Below, piece after piece: positions 1-7,491 of a stretch of DNA of 23,397 bases (its first letter is position 1; each line of letters begins with the position of its first letter). This DNA is from an uncultured Clostridia bacterium (lineage in GTDB: Bacteria > Bacillota > Clostridia > Christensenellales > Aristaeellaceae): NCBI GenBank assembly GCA_934647165.1, contig CAKUFA010000038.1, positions 1-23,397 on the forward strand, read 5' to 3'. The notes below the pieces were generated by a model. That model was not told the DNA's origin and made no database searches. It saw only the letters and a program-made list of their open reading frames with translations. The position numbers and the translations under genes are program-made.

Positions 1-118
1 TAAATCGAAAAATCTGCAAGCAGCAGATGGCGGAAAAGGCATCGCCTACACTGCCAACGAATTGTGCGGTATTGCCTTAACCAAACATTTTTTCAAAGGA
101 TCGACATTCTCCCAATGA
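1..118 (+). CDS. Possible C-terminal tail of an unidentified CDS, truncated by window edge
   Basis: Reading from base 2, an open frame gives about 38 residues ending in TGA at 116-118, with the last residues KGSTFSQ. I do not recognise a family, and there is no start in the window, so this may be the end of a gene upstream or chance. From 119 to 297 both strands have partly open frames but no start codon with a ribosome binding site. I see no gene there, and the base composition looks more AT-rich than the rest of the window. The stretch lies downstream of the 3' end of a tRNA gene, where mobile DNA often integrates, but I see no integrase and no repeat of the tRNA end. Confidence 0.2.
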   Translation, partial: KSKNLQAADGGKGIAYTANELCGIALTKHFFKGSTFSQ

Positions 119-263
119 CTTTCCTGATGCCCTAAGCAATCAATGCCCATTTCCGATGTCTGGTGGCAATTTGTTCCGGAAGCTGACTGCTTTAGGTTCT
201 CCATTGCCAAAGCGCGCACGGCCCGGCAAACAATCTCCGCCACAGGTATTGAGCGTATAAGAA

Positions 264-294
264 AAGCCCCCAAAGCATTATGCATTGGGGGCTT
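264..294 (-). terminator. Rho-independent terminator of tRNA-Thr
   Basis: On the minus strand a 10-bp perfect stem (AAGCCCCCAA with TTGGGGGCTT) encloses an 11-base loop and runs straight into a short T-run. It begins a few bases after the encoded CCA of the tRNA, which fits a monocistronic tRNA transcript. Confidence 0.8.
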
Positions 295-297
295 CAC

Positions 298-373
<76 letters not shown>

Positions 374-397
374 ATGTTGCCTTTTGACAACGTTCAT

Positions 398-426
398 AGT
401 ATATCATATGCGCTGCCAAAAAGCAA
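398..426 (-). promoter_or_regulatory. Sigma-A type promoter of tRNA-Thr
   Basis: On the minus strand, -35 TTGCTT (421-426), a 17-bp spacer and -10 TATACT (398-403) with the extended -10 triplet TGA in front. The start point would fall near 391, about 18 bases before the mature tRNA 5' end. Confidence 0.7.
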
Positions 427-427
427 G

Positions 428-469
428 CCCCAAATTTCGCATTTTTCGATTCTCAATCGCTCTTTGGGG
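428..469 (-). other. Nested inverted repeat between rmlD and tRNA-Thr
   Basis: An outer 7-bp dyad, CCCCAAA/TTTGGGG, encloses an inner one, CGATT/AATCG, followed on the minus strand by AAAAAT. It sits just upstream of the tRNA -35 and downstream of the rmlD terminator-like hairpin. It may help end or process the rml transcript. There is no T-run after the outer stem, so it is not a classical terminator. Confidence 0.35.
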
Positions 470-478
470 AACTCAGAT

Positions 479-513
479 GGGCATGCCGCCGCCAAAATAC
501 CCGCGGCATGCCC
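479..513 (-). terminator. Strong hairpin 10 bp after rmlD stop, probable operon terminator
   Basis: An 11-bp perfect stem, GGGCATGCCGC/GCGGCATGCCC, with a 13-base loop lies just past the rmlD stop codon. The T-rich tail (tttctttg) is on the plus-strand side, while the minus strand continues as ATCTGAG. Only the position argues for ending rml transcription. It could also act as a 3' stabilising stem or stop plus-strand transcripts. Confidence 0.5.
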
Positions 514-523
514 TTTCTTTGCT

Positions 524-1378
524 TTATACGCCCACTTCGCCTTCTTCGGCCAGGTAGCGTGCCAAGGCATCCTGCCATGCCGGCAGGCGGCTGAAGCCTG
601 CTTCATCCAGGCTGCGTTTGCTCAGGCGCGAATTTGCAGGCCGCTTGGTTGGGCTGTTATATTCTTCCGTAGTCACCGGATGAATGCGGCACTTGCGCCC
701 GCTCTGGCGCATGATCTCCGCTGCGAAATCCGCCCAGGAGCAGAAGCCCTCGTTGGTTGCATGATACACGCCGTAGCGGTTGGTACGGATCATCTCGCAC
801 ATCAGCCGCGCCAGATCCGGCGTGTAGGTGGGGGAGCCAAACTGATCGCACACCACGTTCAGCTGATCCTTTTCCGCACCTAGACGCAGCATCGTTTTCA
901 CAAAATTGCGGCCGTTTTTGCCAAACACCCATGCCGTGCGGATGATGAAATACCGCTGCATGAGGCTCCTCACGGCTTCCTCACCCTGCGCTTTGGTCAG
1001 ACCATACACATTTTGCGGATCATAGGGATCATTGACCTGAAAAGCCTCGTCCCCCTCGCCGGAAAACACGTAGTCGGTAGAAATGTACATCAGCTTCGCG
1101 TTAACCTTCAGGGCGGCGCGCACCATGTTCAGCGTGCCCATGCCGTTCACCGCCGCGCACACTTCCGGTTCTGTTTCCGCCTTGTCCACGTTCGTGTAGG
1201 CCGCGCAGTGCATAATCGCGTCCGGCTGATAAGCCGTCACATAATCCATCACGGCTTTTTCATCCGTCAGGTCAAAATCATCCCGGTCAACGCCGCGGCA
1301 CTCAACGCCCAGGCTGGTCAGCCGCTTCACGCAATCATAGCCCAGCTGTCCAGCCACCCCTGTCACTAGTACTTTCAT
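524..1378 (-). CDS. rmlD: dTDP-4-dehydrorhamnose reductase RmlD
   Basis: Last step of dTDP-L-rhamnose synthesis: NAD(P)H-dependent reduction of dTDP-4-keto-rhamnose in the cytoplasm. The 284-residue protein starts MKVLVTGVAGQLG, which holds the Rossmann glycine pattern GxxGQLG (residues 7-13). It has the short-chain dehydrogenase triad region STDYVF (100-105) and YxxxK (Tyr125, Lys129), and the length is normal for the family. A longer in-frame extension to 1450 exists but would lie wholly inside rmlB. The chosen ATG overlaps the rmlB stop in an ATGA, the usual sign of translational coupling. It is the last gene of rmlACBD and is followed by a strong hairpin at 479-513. Confidence 0.95.
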   Translation of the reverse strand: MKVLVTGVAGQLGYDCVKRLTSLGVECRGVDRDDFDLTDEKAVMDYVTAYQPDAIMHCAAYTNVDKAETEPEVCAAVNGMGTLNMVRAALKVNAKLMYISTDYVFSGEGDEAFQVNDPYDPQNVYGLTKAQGEEAVRSLMQRYFIIRTAWVFGKNGRNFVKTMLRLGAEKDQLNVVCDQFGSPTYTPDLARLMCEMIRTNRYGVYHATNEGFCSWADFAAEIMRQSGRKCRIHPVTTEEYNSPTKRPANSRLSKRSLDEAGFSRLPAWQDALARYLAEEGEVGV

Positions 1379-2403
1379 GCCTGCCCCCGATTGCCATACA
1401 TCTTCTCGTAGTAATTCTGATAGTCTCCGGCCAGGATATCCTTCCACCACTTCTGGTTTTCCAGATACCAGCGGATGGTCTTTTTGATGCCCTCGTCAAA
1501 GGAAGTGGTCGGCAGCCAGCCCAACTCGCTATGAATCTTGGTGGGATCAATGGCATAGCGGCGGTCGTGTCCCGGCCGATCCTTCACATAAGTGATAAGG
1601 CTTTCCGGCTTGCCCAGCTCCCGCAGGATGGTTTTAACCACTTCCAGGTTGGTGCGTTCATTATGGCCGCCCACGTTGTATATTTCGCCCTCGCGGCCCT
1701 TGCGCATCACCAGATCAATGGCCGAGCAATGGTCTTCTACATACAACCAGTCCCGCACATTTTCGCCCGTGCCGTAGACCGGCAGACTTTCATCCGCCAG
1801 CGCGCGGGAAATCATCAGCGGAATCAGCTTCTCCGGGAAGTGATAGGGGCCGTAGTTATTGGAGCAGCGGGTGATGCTCACCGGCAGATGGAACGTGCGC
1901 GCATACGCCAGCACCAGCAGGTCCGCGCTTGCCTTGGAGGCACTGTAAGGGCTGGAGGTATGGATAGGCGTTTCCTCTGTGAAGAACAGCTCCGGCCGGT
2001 CCAGCGGCAGATCACCATACACCTCGTCCGTAGAGACCTGATGATAGCGCTTGATGCCATACTTGCGGCAGGCATCCATCAACGTTTGCGTGCCCAGAAT
2101 GTTGGTGCGCAGGAACAGCCCTGGATCCTCCACCGAACGATCCACATGGCTCTCGGCTGCAAAATTGACGACAATATCCGGGTGCTCCTCCTCAAAGAGC
2201 TTTTCCACCGCCGCTTTGTCGGTGATGTCCGCCTTCACAAAGCGGAAATTCGGATTCTTCATGGCCGCATCCAGCGTAGCCATGTTGCCTGCATACGTCA
2301 AGCTGTCCAGGCAGACAACGCGGTCGTCCGGATGGTTCTTCAGCTGATAATAAATGAAATTGCTTCCGATAAAGCCCGCACCGCCGGTCACAATGATGGT
2401 CAT
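1375..2403 (-). CDS. rmlB: dTDP-glucose 4,6-dehydratase RmlB
   Basis: Second step of dTDP-L-rhamnose synthesis: NAD+-dependent 4,6-dehydration of dTDP-glucose. The 342-residue extended SDR protein begins MTIIVTGGAGFIGSN with the NAD-binding GxxGxxG (residues 7-13). It shows the dehydratase triad TDE (Thr125, Asp126, Glu127 in STDEVYGD) and catalytic YSASK (Tyr153, Lys157). Downstream motifs such as RCSNNYGPYHFPEK and the NVGG loop are also typical of RmlB. An upstream in-frame ATG at 2502 would add 33 residues lying in rmlC with no resemblance to the family, so the start at 2403 is preferred. It overlaps the rmlC stop and the rmlD start by 4 bp each (ATGA). Confidence 0.97.
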   Translation of the reverse strand: MTIIVTGGAGFIGSNFIYYQLKNHPDDRVVCLDSLTYAGNMATLDAAMKNPNFRFVKADITDKAAVEKLFEEEHPDIVVNFAAESHVDRSVEDPGLFLRTNILGTQTLMDACRKYGIKRYHQVSTDEVYGDLPLDRPELFFTEETPIHTSSPYSASKASADLLVLAYARTFHLPVSITRCSNNYGPYHFPEKLIPLMISRALADESLPVYGTGENVRDWLYVEDHCSAIDLVMRKGREGEIYNVGGHNERTNLEVVKTILRELGKPESLITYVKDRPGHDRRYAIDPTKIHSELGWLPTTSFDEGIKKTIRWYLENQKWWKDILAGDYQNYYEKMYGNRGQA

Positions 2404-2969
2404 GCCTGTTCCTCCTTGTAGATGAAATTGCAGTCGCTGTCCGTAAGCAGGGGAGAGGTGGTGTCCTTCTGGCTGAGCAGCTCCTCGATCACTTCGCCCC
2501 ACTCTACGCCGATGGCCGGGTCATTGAAGCGGATACTCCGATCGCACTCTTTGCTGTAGAGGTTGTCCACCTTGTAGCAGAACTCCACATCGTCTGTCAG
2601 CGTGCGGAAGCCGTGGCCAAACCCCCGTGGGATAAACAGCATCCGCTTGTTCTCTGCCGAAAGCTCCACGGCCACCCACTGGCGATAAGTGGGACTGCCC
2701 TTGCGAAGATCCACGGCCACATCCATCACCGCGCCCCGGGTCACCCGCACAAGCTTGGCCTGCGCCATGGGATCATTCTGGAAATGGATGCCCCGCAGCA
2801 CGCCTTTTTGCGCCGTGAAGGACTGATTATCCTGCACAAAAACATTGTCGATACCCAGATCGTGAAAAGCCTTCTGGCTATAGGTTTCCATAAAATAGCC
2901 GCGCTTATCGCCAAACACCTTCGGCTCAATGATATACACGCCCGGCAGAGCGGTTGCAATTTTCTCCAT
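2400..2969 (-). CDS. rmlC: dTDP-4-dehydrorhamnose 3,5-epimerase RmlC
   Basis: Third enzyme of the pathway: cofactor-independent epimerisation at C3 and C5 of dTDP-4-keto-6-deoxyglucose, in a cupin fold. The 189-residue protein has the RmlC hallmarks: DKRGYFMETY (21-30), VLRGIHFQ with the catalytic base His62, Lys73 in AKLVRV, the PRGFGHGF segment (115-121), and CYKVDNLYS, which carries the catalytic tyrosine. Length is typical. It starts 24 bp after the rmlA stop and has GGAA-rich sequence upstream. Its stop overlaps the rmlB start, so all four genes are almost certainly one transcript. Confidence 0.96.
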   Translation of the reverse strand: MEKIATALPGVYIIEPKVFGDKRGYFMETYSQKAFHDLGIDNVFVQDNQSFTAQKGVLRGIHFQNDPMAQAKLVRVTRGAVMDVAVDLRKGSPTYRQWVAVELSAENKRMLFIPRGFGHGFRTLTDDVEFCYKVDNLYSKECDRSIRFNDPAIGVEWGEVIEELLSQKDTTSPLLTDSDCNFIYKEEQA

Positions 2970-2993
2970 GCTTCTTCAAGGTTCCTTTCCTGT

Positions 2994-3878
2994 TCAGTAG
3001 TGAATCTTCCCATCCGCCACGGCTTTGAGATGCTCGCCATAAGGGCTCTTGCCATAGCGGCCGGCAGACGTCAACAGCGCGTCCCGGGAAATCCAGCCGT
3101 TCTTATAGGCAATCTCTTCCGGTGCAGAAATTTTGATGCCCTGGCGCTTTTCCACCATGCGCACAAAGTCCGCCGCATCCACCAGACTGTCCATGGTACC
3201 GGTGTCCAGCCATGCGTACCCGCGGCCCAGCAGTTTCACGTCCAACAGATTTTCCTGCAAATACATATCATTGAGTGTGGTGATTTCAAGCTCTCCCCGG
3301 GCGGAAGGCTTCACTTCCTTCGCTTTTTGGCTGACCCCCTTGGGATAGAAATACAGCCCTGTGATGGCGTAATTGCTCTTGGGATTCTTGGGCTTTTCCT
3401 CCACGGAGGTCACACGGCCATTCTCATCAAAGGCCACAATGCCGAAGCGTTCCGGGTCGTTGACATAATAGCCGAACACCGTTGCCCGGCCATTTTGTGC
3501 GTTGGCCGCCGCTTCCCGCAGCACATGAGAGAAGCCGTTGCCGTAGAAAATGTTGTCGCCAAGCACCATAGCGCACTCTTCATCCCCGGCAAACTCTTCG
3601 CCGATGATAAACGCCTGCGCCAGTCCGTCGGGGCTTGGCTGCACGGCATATTGCAGGTGCACGCCAAACTGCGCGCCATCCCCCAGCAGGCTCTCAAAAC
3701 GCGGTGTATCCACAGGCGTGGAGATAATCAGGATGTCCCGGATTCCTGCCAGCATCAGTGTGGATAGGGGATAGTAGATCATAGGCTTGTCATACACCGG
3801 CAGCAGCTGTTTGCTGGTCACCATGGTCAACGGGTACAGCCGCGTGCCTGCACCGCCCGCCAAAATAATGCCTTTCAT
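2994..3878 (-). CDS. rmlA: Glucose-1-phosphate thymidylyltransferase RmlA
   Basis: Commits glucose-1-phosphate to dTDP-rhamnose by making dTDP-glucose from dTTP. The 294-residue protein starts MKGIILAGGAGTRLYPLT, with the nucleotidyltransferase signature GGxGTRL (8-14) and the substrate-binding SKQLLPVYDKPMIYYPL. VLGDNIFYG carries the metal-binding aspartate and VEEKP is also typical. Length matches the RmlA short form. It is the first gene of the operon. GGAGGAGGG lies 5 to 7 bases before the ATG, and a TGn-extended sigma-A promoter stands at 3961-3989. RmlA is classically inhibited by dTDP-rhamnose, so flux control here is likely at this enzyme. Confidence 0.97.
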   Translation of the reverse strand: MKGIILAGGAGTRLYPLTMVTSKQLLPVYDKPMIYYPLSTLMLAGIRDILIISTPVDTPRFESLLGDGAQFGVHLQYAVQPSPDGLAQAFIIGEEFAGDEECAMVLGDNIFYGNGFSHVLREAAANAQNGRATVFGYYVNDPERFGIVAFDENGRVTSVEEKPKNPKSNYAITGLYFYPKGVSQKAKEVKPSARGELEITTLNDMYLQENLLDVKLLGRGYAWLDTGTMDSLVDAADFVRMVEKRQGIKISAPEEIAYKNGWISRDALLTSAGRYGKSPYGEHLKAVADGKIHY

Positions 3879-3960
3879 TGCATACCCTCCTCCGTTTTTT
3901 CAAAGCGTTTCGGATGGTTCTTTTGCGTATATTCGACTGTTGTTTCCTGTTTCTCTGCAA

Positions 3961-3989
3961 ATTATAACATAGTCAACACTGAATTGCAA
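3961..3989 (-). promoter_or_regulatory. Promoter of the rmlACBD operon
   Basis: On the minus strand, -35 TTGCAA (3984-3989), a 17-bp spacer and a perfect -10 TATAAT (3961-3966) preceded by TGT, an extended -10. A TTGACT sits inside the spacer only 4 bp from TATAAT and cannot be the -35. The leader to the rmlA start would be about 75 nt. Confidence 0.8.
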
Positions 3990-3993
3990 TCGC

Positions 3994-4019
3994 GCGTTCA
4001 TCGAGCGTTCATCGAGCGT
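3994..4019. repeat. 11-bp tandem repeat next to the rml promoter
   Basis: The unit gcgttcatcga occurs at 3994-4004 and 4005-4015 and a third copy begins (gcgt, 4016-4019). It fills the space between the pgm stop codon and the rml -35 element (3984-3989), a suitable place for a regulator upstream of the promoter. It could equally be a slippage duplication. Confidence 0.75.
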
Positions 4020-4020
4020 C

Positions 4021-5694
4021 TCAGTGTAGCTGCGTTTCCAGCCAGCGGCTCAATTGTTCTTCCACAGCCTGCGCCGCCTGCCGGTTCTTTCCCGTTGTGA
4101 AGGTGTAGCTTTTCAGCTTCGGCTCGGTACCGCTAGGGCGCACCATCACCTTTGCTCCGCCTTGCAAACGATATTCCAGCACATCCGCCCTGGGCAGCCC
4201 CGTACCATCCTGTAAATAGTCCACCACCTGCTCCACAGCCATGCCGCCCATGACCGCCGGATGCATTTTCCGCAGCCGCGCCATGATGCCTGCCATGACG
4301 TCCATTCCTGCCGCGCCTTCAAAGGTGTAGCTATGCAGGTTGTTGTAATAATAGCCGTAGCGGCGATAGAGCGCATCCATCGCGTCCAGCAGCGTCATGC
4401 CCTGCTTGCGATACCACTTGGCCATTTCACAAATGAGCAGAGATGCGTTCACGCCGTCCTTATCCCGCACATGCGCACCGGACAGGTAGCCGTAGCTTTC
4501 CTCAAACCCGAAAATGTAGCGTTCCTTTTCGCCGGCCTTTTCCAGCATGCCGATCTGTTCACCGATAAACTTGAAACCCGTTAGCGTGCGGCGCAGCTCC
4601 ACGCCATAGGATTTTGCCACAGCATCCGCCATGGCGCTGGACACAATGGTCGTCACCGCCACAGGACGTTCGGGCATTTTGTCCTTTTCCCGCCGCGTGC
4701 GGCAAATGTAGTCCAACAGCAGGATGCCAACCTCATTGCCGGTCATCAGCTGCGCATCGCCGTCCTTCATCACGGCAATGCCCACACGGTCGCAGTCCGG
4801 ATCCGTAGCCAACAGCAGATCCGGATGGAATACCTTGCAATCCCGGATGCCAAGCTGCAATGCCTCGCGGATTTCCGGGTTGGGATAGGGGCAGGTGGGG
4901 AAGTGTCCGTCCGGCTTTTCCTGCTCAGCCACCACATGCAGATTGTTTACGCCGTTTCTTTGCAGGATGCGGGTCACGCACTCCCGGCCGGTTCCGTTCA
5001 AAGGCGTGTATACCACGCTTAACGGCTCATCCTTCAGTTCCGGGCGCAAGCTCTCCTGCTGCACGGCCTCCAGGAAGCGTTCCAGCACATCTTCGCCCAG
5101 AGACGCAATGCTGCCTGTCTTCAGCCCTTCTTCAAAGGGGATAGGCGCCTGTGCGCCGAAGAGCGGTGTGCGGCGGATCGCCGCCTGGATGCTATTTGCC
5201 GCCTCCAGGGTAATCTGGCATCCATCCGGTCCGTAAACCTTGTAGCCATTGTATTTGGCCGGATTATGGCTGGCCGTGACGCATATGCCTGCACCGCACC
5301 GCTGGTCCCGCACCGCAAAGGACAAGCTCGGTGTTGGTTCCAGCCTGGGATAAACGAGTGCTGTGATCCCGCAGGATGCCAGCACTTCCGCTGCGGCATG
5401 GGCAAACTCCACGCTCATGATGCGGCTGTCGTAAGCAATGGCCACCCGCCGTGCCAGCCCCGACGCCAGCAGATAATCCGCCAGCCCTTTTGTCGCCTGG
5501 CGAACTGTGTACAGGTTCATGCGATTATCGCCCATGCCGATTTCGCCCCGCAGTCCGCCTGTGCCGAAGGCCAGCGGCCGGAAAAAGCTGTCCGTCAGCG
5601 CCATTTCGTCCATGGCACGGATGCTTGCCTTATCCTGCTCCGTCACTTCCTTTGCCTGAAGCCATGCCTGTTTGCGCAACTGTATATCCTGCAT
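4021..5694 (-). CDS. Phosphoglucomutase / phosphomannomutase (alpha-D-phosphohexomutase family)
   Basis: Interconverts hexose 6-phosphate and 1-phosphate. The 557-residue protein has the four family sites in order: TASHNP with the phosphorylated Ser142, the metal loop DPDCD (Asp298, Asp300, Asp302), the sugar loop GFEESYGY (396-403), and the phosphate loop RPSGTEPK near the C-terminus. Its length and EIGMGDNRMN-type N-terminal region resemble Bacillus PgcA-like enzymes. The ATG at 5694 has AGAGG 9 bases upstream and a longer AGGAGG further out. The gene has a consensus promoter at 5744-5772. Ending 32 bp before the rml promoter, it is the logical source of glucose-1-phosphate for RmlA. Phosphoglucomutase activity is inferred, and phosphomannomutase cannot be excluded. 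Confidence 0.92.
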   Translation of the reverse strand: MQDIQLRKQAWLQAKEVTEQDKASIRAMDEMALTDSFFRPLAFGTGGLRGEIGMGDNRMNLYTVRQATKGLADYLLASGLARRVAIAYDSRIMSVEFAHAAAEVLASCGITALVYPRLEPTPSLSFAVRDQRCGAGICVTASHNPAKYNGYKVYGPDGCQITLEAANSIQAAIRRTPLFGAQAPIPFEEGLKTGSIASLGEDVLERFLEAVQQESLRPELKDEPLSVVYTPLNGTGRECVTRILQRNGVNNLHVVAEQEKPDGHFPTCPYPNPEIREALQLGIRDCKVFHPDLLLATDPDCDRVGIAVMKDGDAQLMTGNEVGILLLDYICRTRREKDKMPERPVAVTTIVSSAMADAVAKSYGVELRRTLTGFKFIGEQIGMLEKAGEKERYIFGFEESYGYLSGAHVRDKDGVNASLLICEMAKWYRKQGMTLLDAMDALYRRYGYYYNNLHSYTFEGAAGMDVMAGIMARLRKMHPAVMGGMAVEQVVDYLQDGTGLPRADVLEYRLQGGAKVMVRPSGTEPKLKSYTFTTGKNRQAAQAVEEQLSRWLETQLH

Positions 5695-5743
5695 TGTTTT
5701 GTGCCTCTTTTCCTCCTGTTTCTACGGATTTTCATGCATGAAC

Positions 5744-5772
5744 AGCATATCAGCATGAACTTTTTCTGTCAA
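5744..5772 (-). promoter_or_regulatory. Sigma-A promoter of the phosphohexomutase gene
   Basis: On the minus strand, a perfect -35 TTGACA (5767-5772), a 17-bp spacer and -10 TATGCT (5744-5749). An 8-bp direct repeat gcatgaac flanks the -10 at 5736-5743 and 5753-5760 and may mark an operator. I see no riboswitch-like fold in the 5695-5982 gap, which holds only this promoter and the weaker divergent one. Confidence 0.75.
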
Positions 5773-5906
5773 GCGCGGCAAAATTGATTGTCCGTTCTTC
5801 AGCAGGATCCATCAAAACCGATTGCACCCCAGCCTTTCCGCAGCCTTTTTCCTCTCTTTTTGTGAAAAAATTTTCAGAAAAAGCCATTTTGTGCGAACAT
5901 TTCCGC

Positions 5907-5935
5907 TGGATGAAACGTCTAATAAGGTGTACAAT
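5907..5935 (+). promoter_or_regulatory. Weak candidate promoter of the caspase-like gene
   Basis: TGGATG (5907-5912), a 17-bp spacer and TACAAT (5930-5935). The -10 is good and the -35 is poor. It would start transcription about 40 bp before the coding start. An AT-rich palindrome, TGAAAAAATTTTCA, lies upstream at 5863-5876. Confidence 0.35.
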
Positions 5936-5982
5936 TGTCTTACTTATCATAGCCCTTTGCGGCGAAAGGAGGGGGAAATGGC

Positions 5983-7482
5983 ATGAAACATGGAGGCATC
6001 CTGCCGCTTTTGGCGTTCCTTTTCTGCCTGTTTTCCCTCCCTGCCGCGGCAGAAGGCGTAAACCGTGCGCTGCTTGTGGGCTGTGATCGCTTTGTCTCCC
6101 AGGAGGACACCACGCCCTCCTCCGCCAACAATGTGACCCGTGTGGCCGATGCGCTTTCCGGCGGCGAAATGAACCTTGAAACTCTCGTGACCCGCCGCAA
6201 CGACCTGAGCAGCGTGGATACGCTGCGCCGCCTTGTGCTGGAAGCCTTCGGTGAAGCAGACGAGGGTGATGTGAGCTATTTCTACATCAGCACCCATGGC
6301 TTGTGGGATCGCGGACAAGCCAACAGCGAGATGCAGCTGCTGCTCTCCAACGGTTATCAGGAGGAAGGCGTGACCGCTGCACAGCTTCGGGAGATTTTCG
6401 ACCAGATTCAGGGCACCAAGGTGCTCATTGTAGATGCGTGCTCCTCCGGCGCAATGATCGGCAAGGGCGTCAATCCGCCCTTTGACAATGCCTTTGCTTC
6501 CCCGGATTACAAGGTGCTGTGCTCCTCCGGCGGTGCGGAAGAAAGCTGGTTCTGGTCCGGCATGGAGGATGGATCCTCCGGCGCAGGTTACTTTTCCGAT
6601 GCGCTGGTCAGTGCGCTGAGCTATCGGGGTTCCTTTGGCGCGGACAGCAACCGTGACGGTGCAATCACCCTGACCGAGCTTAAGCGCTATTTGCTTCTCA
6701 ACCACGGCGCATCCACCCCGCAAACCTATCCCGAGGAGGATGATTTCGTCGTTCTGCGCTATGATGTGGAAGCCGTCACCGGCCGAAGGCGCGGCGCCAC
6801 CATTGAGGGGCTTACCTTTGCCGATGAAGTGCTCACCGGAGAAGAACCGGGGGTGGATTTTTCCTTCACCGTGCTGCGCACTGCCCGGGTGGCCTATCAG
6901 GTTGTATTTCAGCGCAAAGGCCGCTGGGATTTTGACAACGGCCGCCTTTTGTGGGACAATGCTGAACGCTTTGGCGAATATGGCGATGCACTGGGCTACC
7001 TTTCACCTGGCTACAAGGAGCGCACCCTGTCCTTTACCCGCAAGGATACCGGTTCCTATGGCTATGTGCTGCTTCAAATGCTGTCCATGTCCGACAACAG
7101 TGCTCCTTCGCTGATTTCCAGCCGTGTGCTGGCTGTTCCCCCCATCCAGGGCGACCCGTTGTTGGAAGTGATTGCCGCCGAAAGCTTCTGCCCGGCACAA
7201 TATGGGGAGCTGAACCTGGTGGTGCACTACCAGTATCCCTGCGAATTGCAGGTGGTGATTGAGGACATGGCTGGCAATGTTGTCCGCCGTCTTTCCTCCC
7301 GGCAGGCCACGCGACCCCAGCAGCTCAAGCCCCTGGGTTCCACCTTCTGCTGGAATGGCCGCCAGAATGATGGCTCTCTTGCCTCGGAAGGGTTCTATCG
7401 TGCCCGCATCACTGGCTGGATTGGCGATGCATCCTATGAGACACTGTCCTCGCCTTTCCTGTTGGCTGCACCGCAGGGATAA
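5983..7482 (+). CDS. Secreted caspase-fold peptidase (C14-like) with EF-hand loop and FlgD-like Ig domain
   Basis: The 499-residue protein has a signal peptide (about 1-23, hydrophobic LLAFLFCLFSL, ending AAA-EG). A caspase/metacaspase domain follows (about 25-265), with catalytic His105 in YISTHGLWD and catalytic Cys153 in LIVDACSSG. Residues 221-232 form a textbook 12-residue EF-hand loop, with D221, N223, D225, G226, I228 and E232 at the expected places, so calcium binding is likely. The end (about 415-495) resembles a FlgD Ig-like fold (VIEDMAGNVVRRL, FCWNGRQNDG, EGFYRARITG). AAAGGAGGGGG precedes the ATG. The active site is intact, so a working Cys peptidase outside the membrane is expected. 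Substrate is unknown; basic P1 specificity is common among bacterial and metacaspase relatives. It ends 9 bp from the convergent GT2 gene. Confidence 0.88.
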   Translation: MKHGGILPLLAFLFCLFSLPAAAEGVNRALLVGCDRFVSQEDTTPSSANNVTRVADALSGGEMNLETLVTRRNDLSSVDTLRRLVLEAFGEADEGDVSYFYISTHGLWDRGQANSEMQLLLSNGYQEEGVTAAQLREIFDQIQGTKVLIVDACSSGAMIGKGVNPPFDNAFASPDYKVLCSSGGAEESWFWSGMEDGSSGAGYFSDALVSALSYRGSFGADSNRDGAITLTELKRYLLLNHGASTPQTYPEEDDFVVLRYDVEAVTGRRRGATIEGLTFADEVLTGEEPGVDFSFTVLRTARVAYQVVFQRKGRWDFDNGRLLWDNAERFGEYGDALGYLSPGYKERTLSFTRKDTGSYGYVLLQMLSMSDNSAPSLISSRVLAVPPIQGDPLLEVIAAESFCPAQYGELNLVVHYQYPCELQVVIEDMAGNVVRRLSSRQATRPQQLKPLGSTFCWNGRQNDGSLASEGFYRARITGWIGDASYETLSSPFLLAAPQG

Positions 7483-7491
7483 CGCTGCGTT

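Noticed and set aside
1375..2502. Longer RmlB start at 2502
   Set aside because: The extra 33 residues overlap rmlC and do not match the family; the ATG at 2403 begins exactly at the Rossmann motif.
3961..3976. TTGACT just upstream of TATAAT as the rml -35
   Set aside because: Only 4 bp separate the two boxes; TTGCAA at a 17-bp spacing is the workable -35.
5695..5982. Riboswitch or small RNA in the pgm-caspase gap
   Set aside because: No conserved fold or terminator-antiterminator pair is visible; the gap is explained by divergent promoters.
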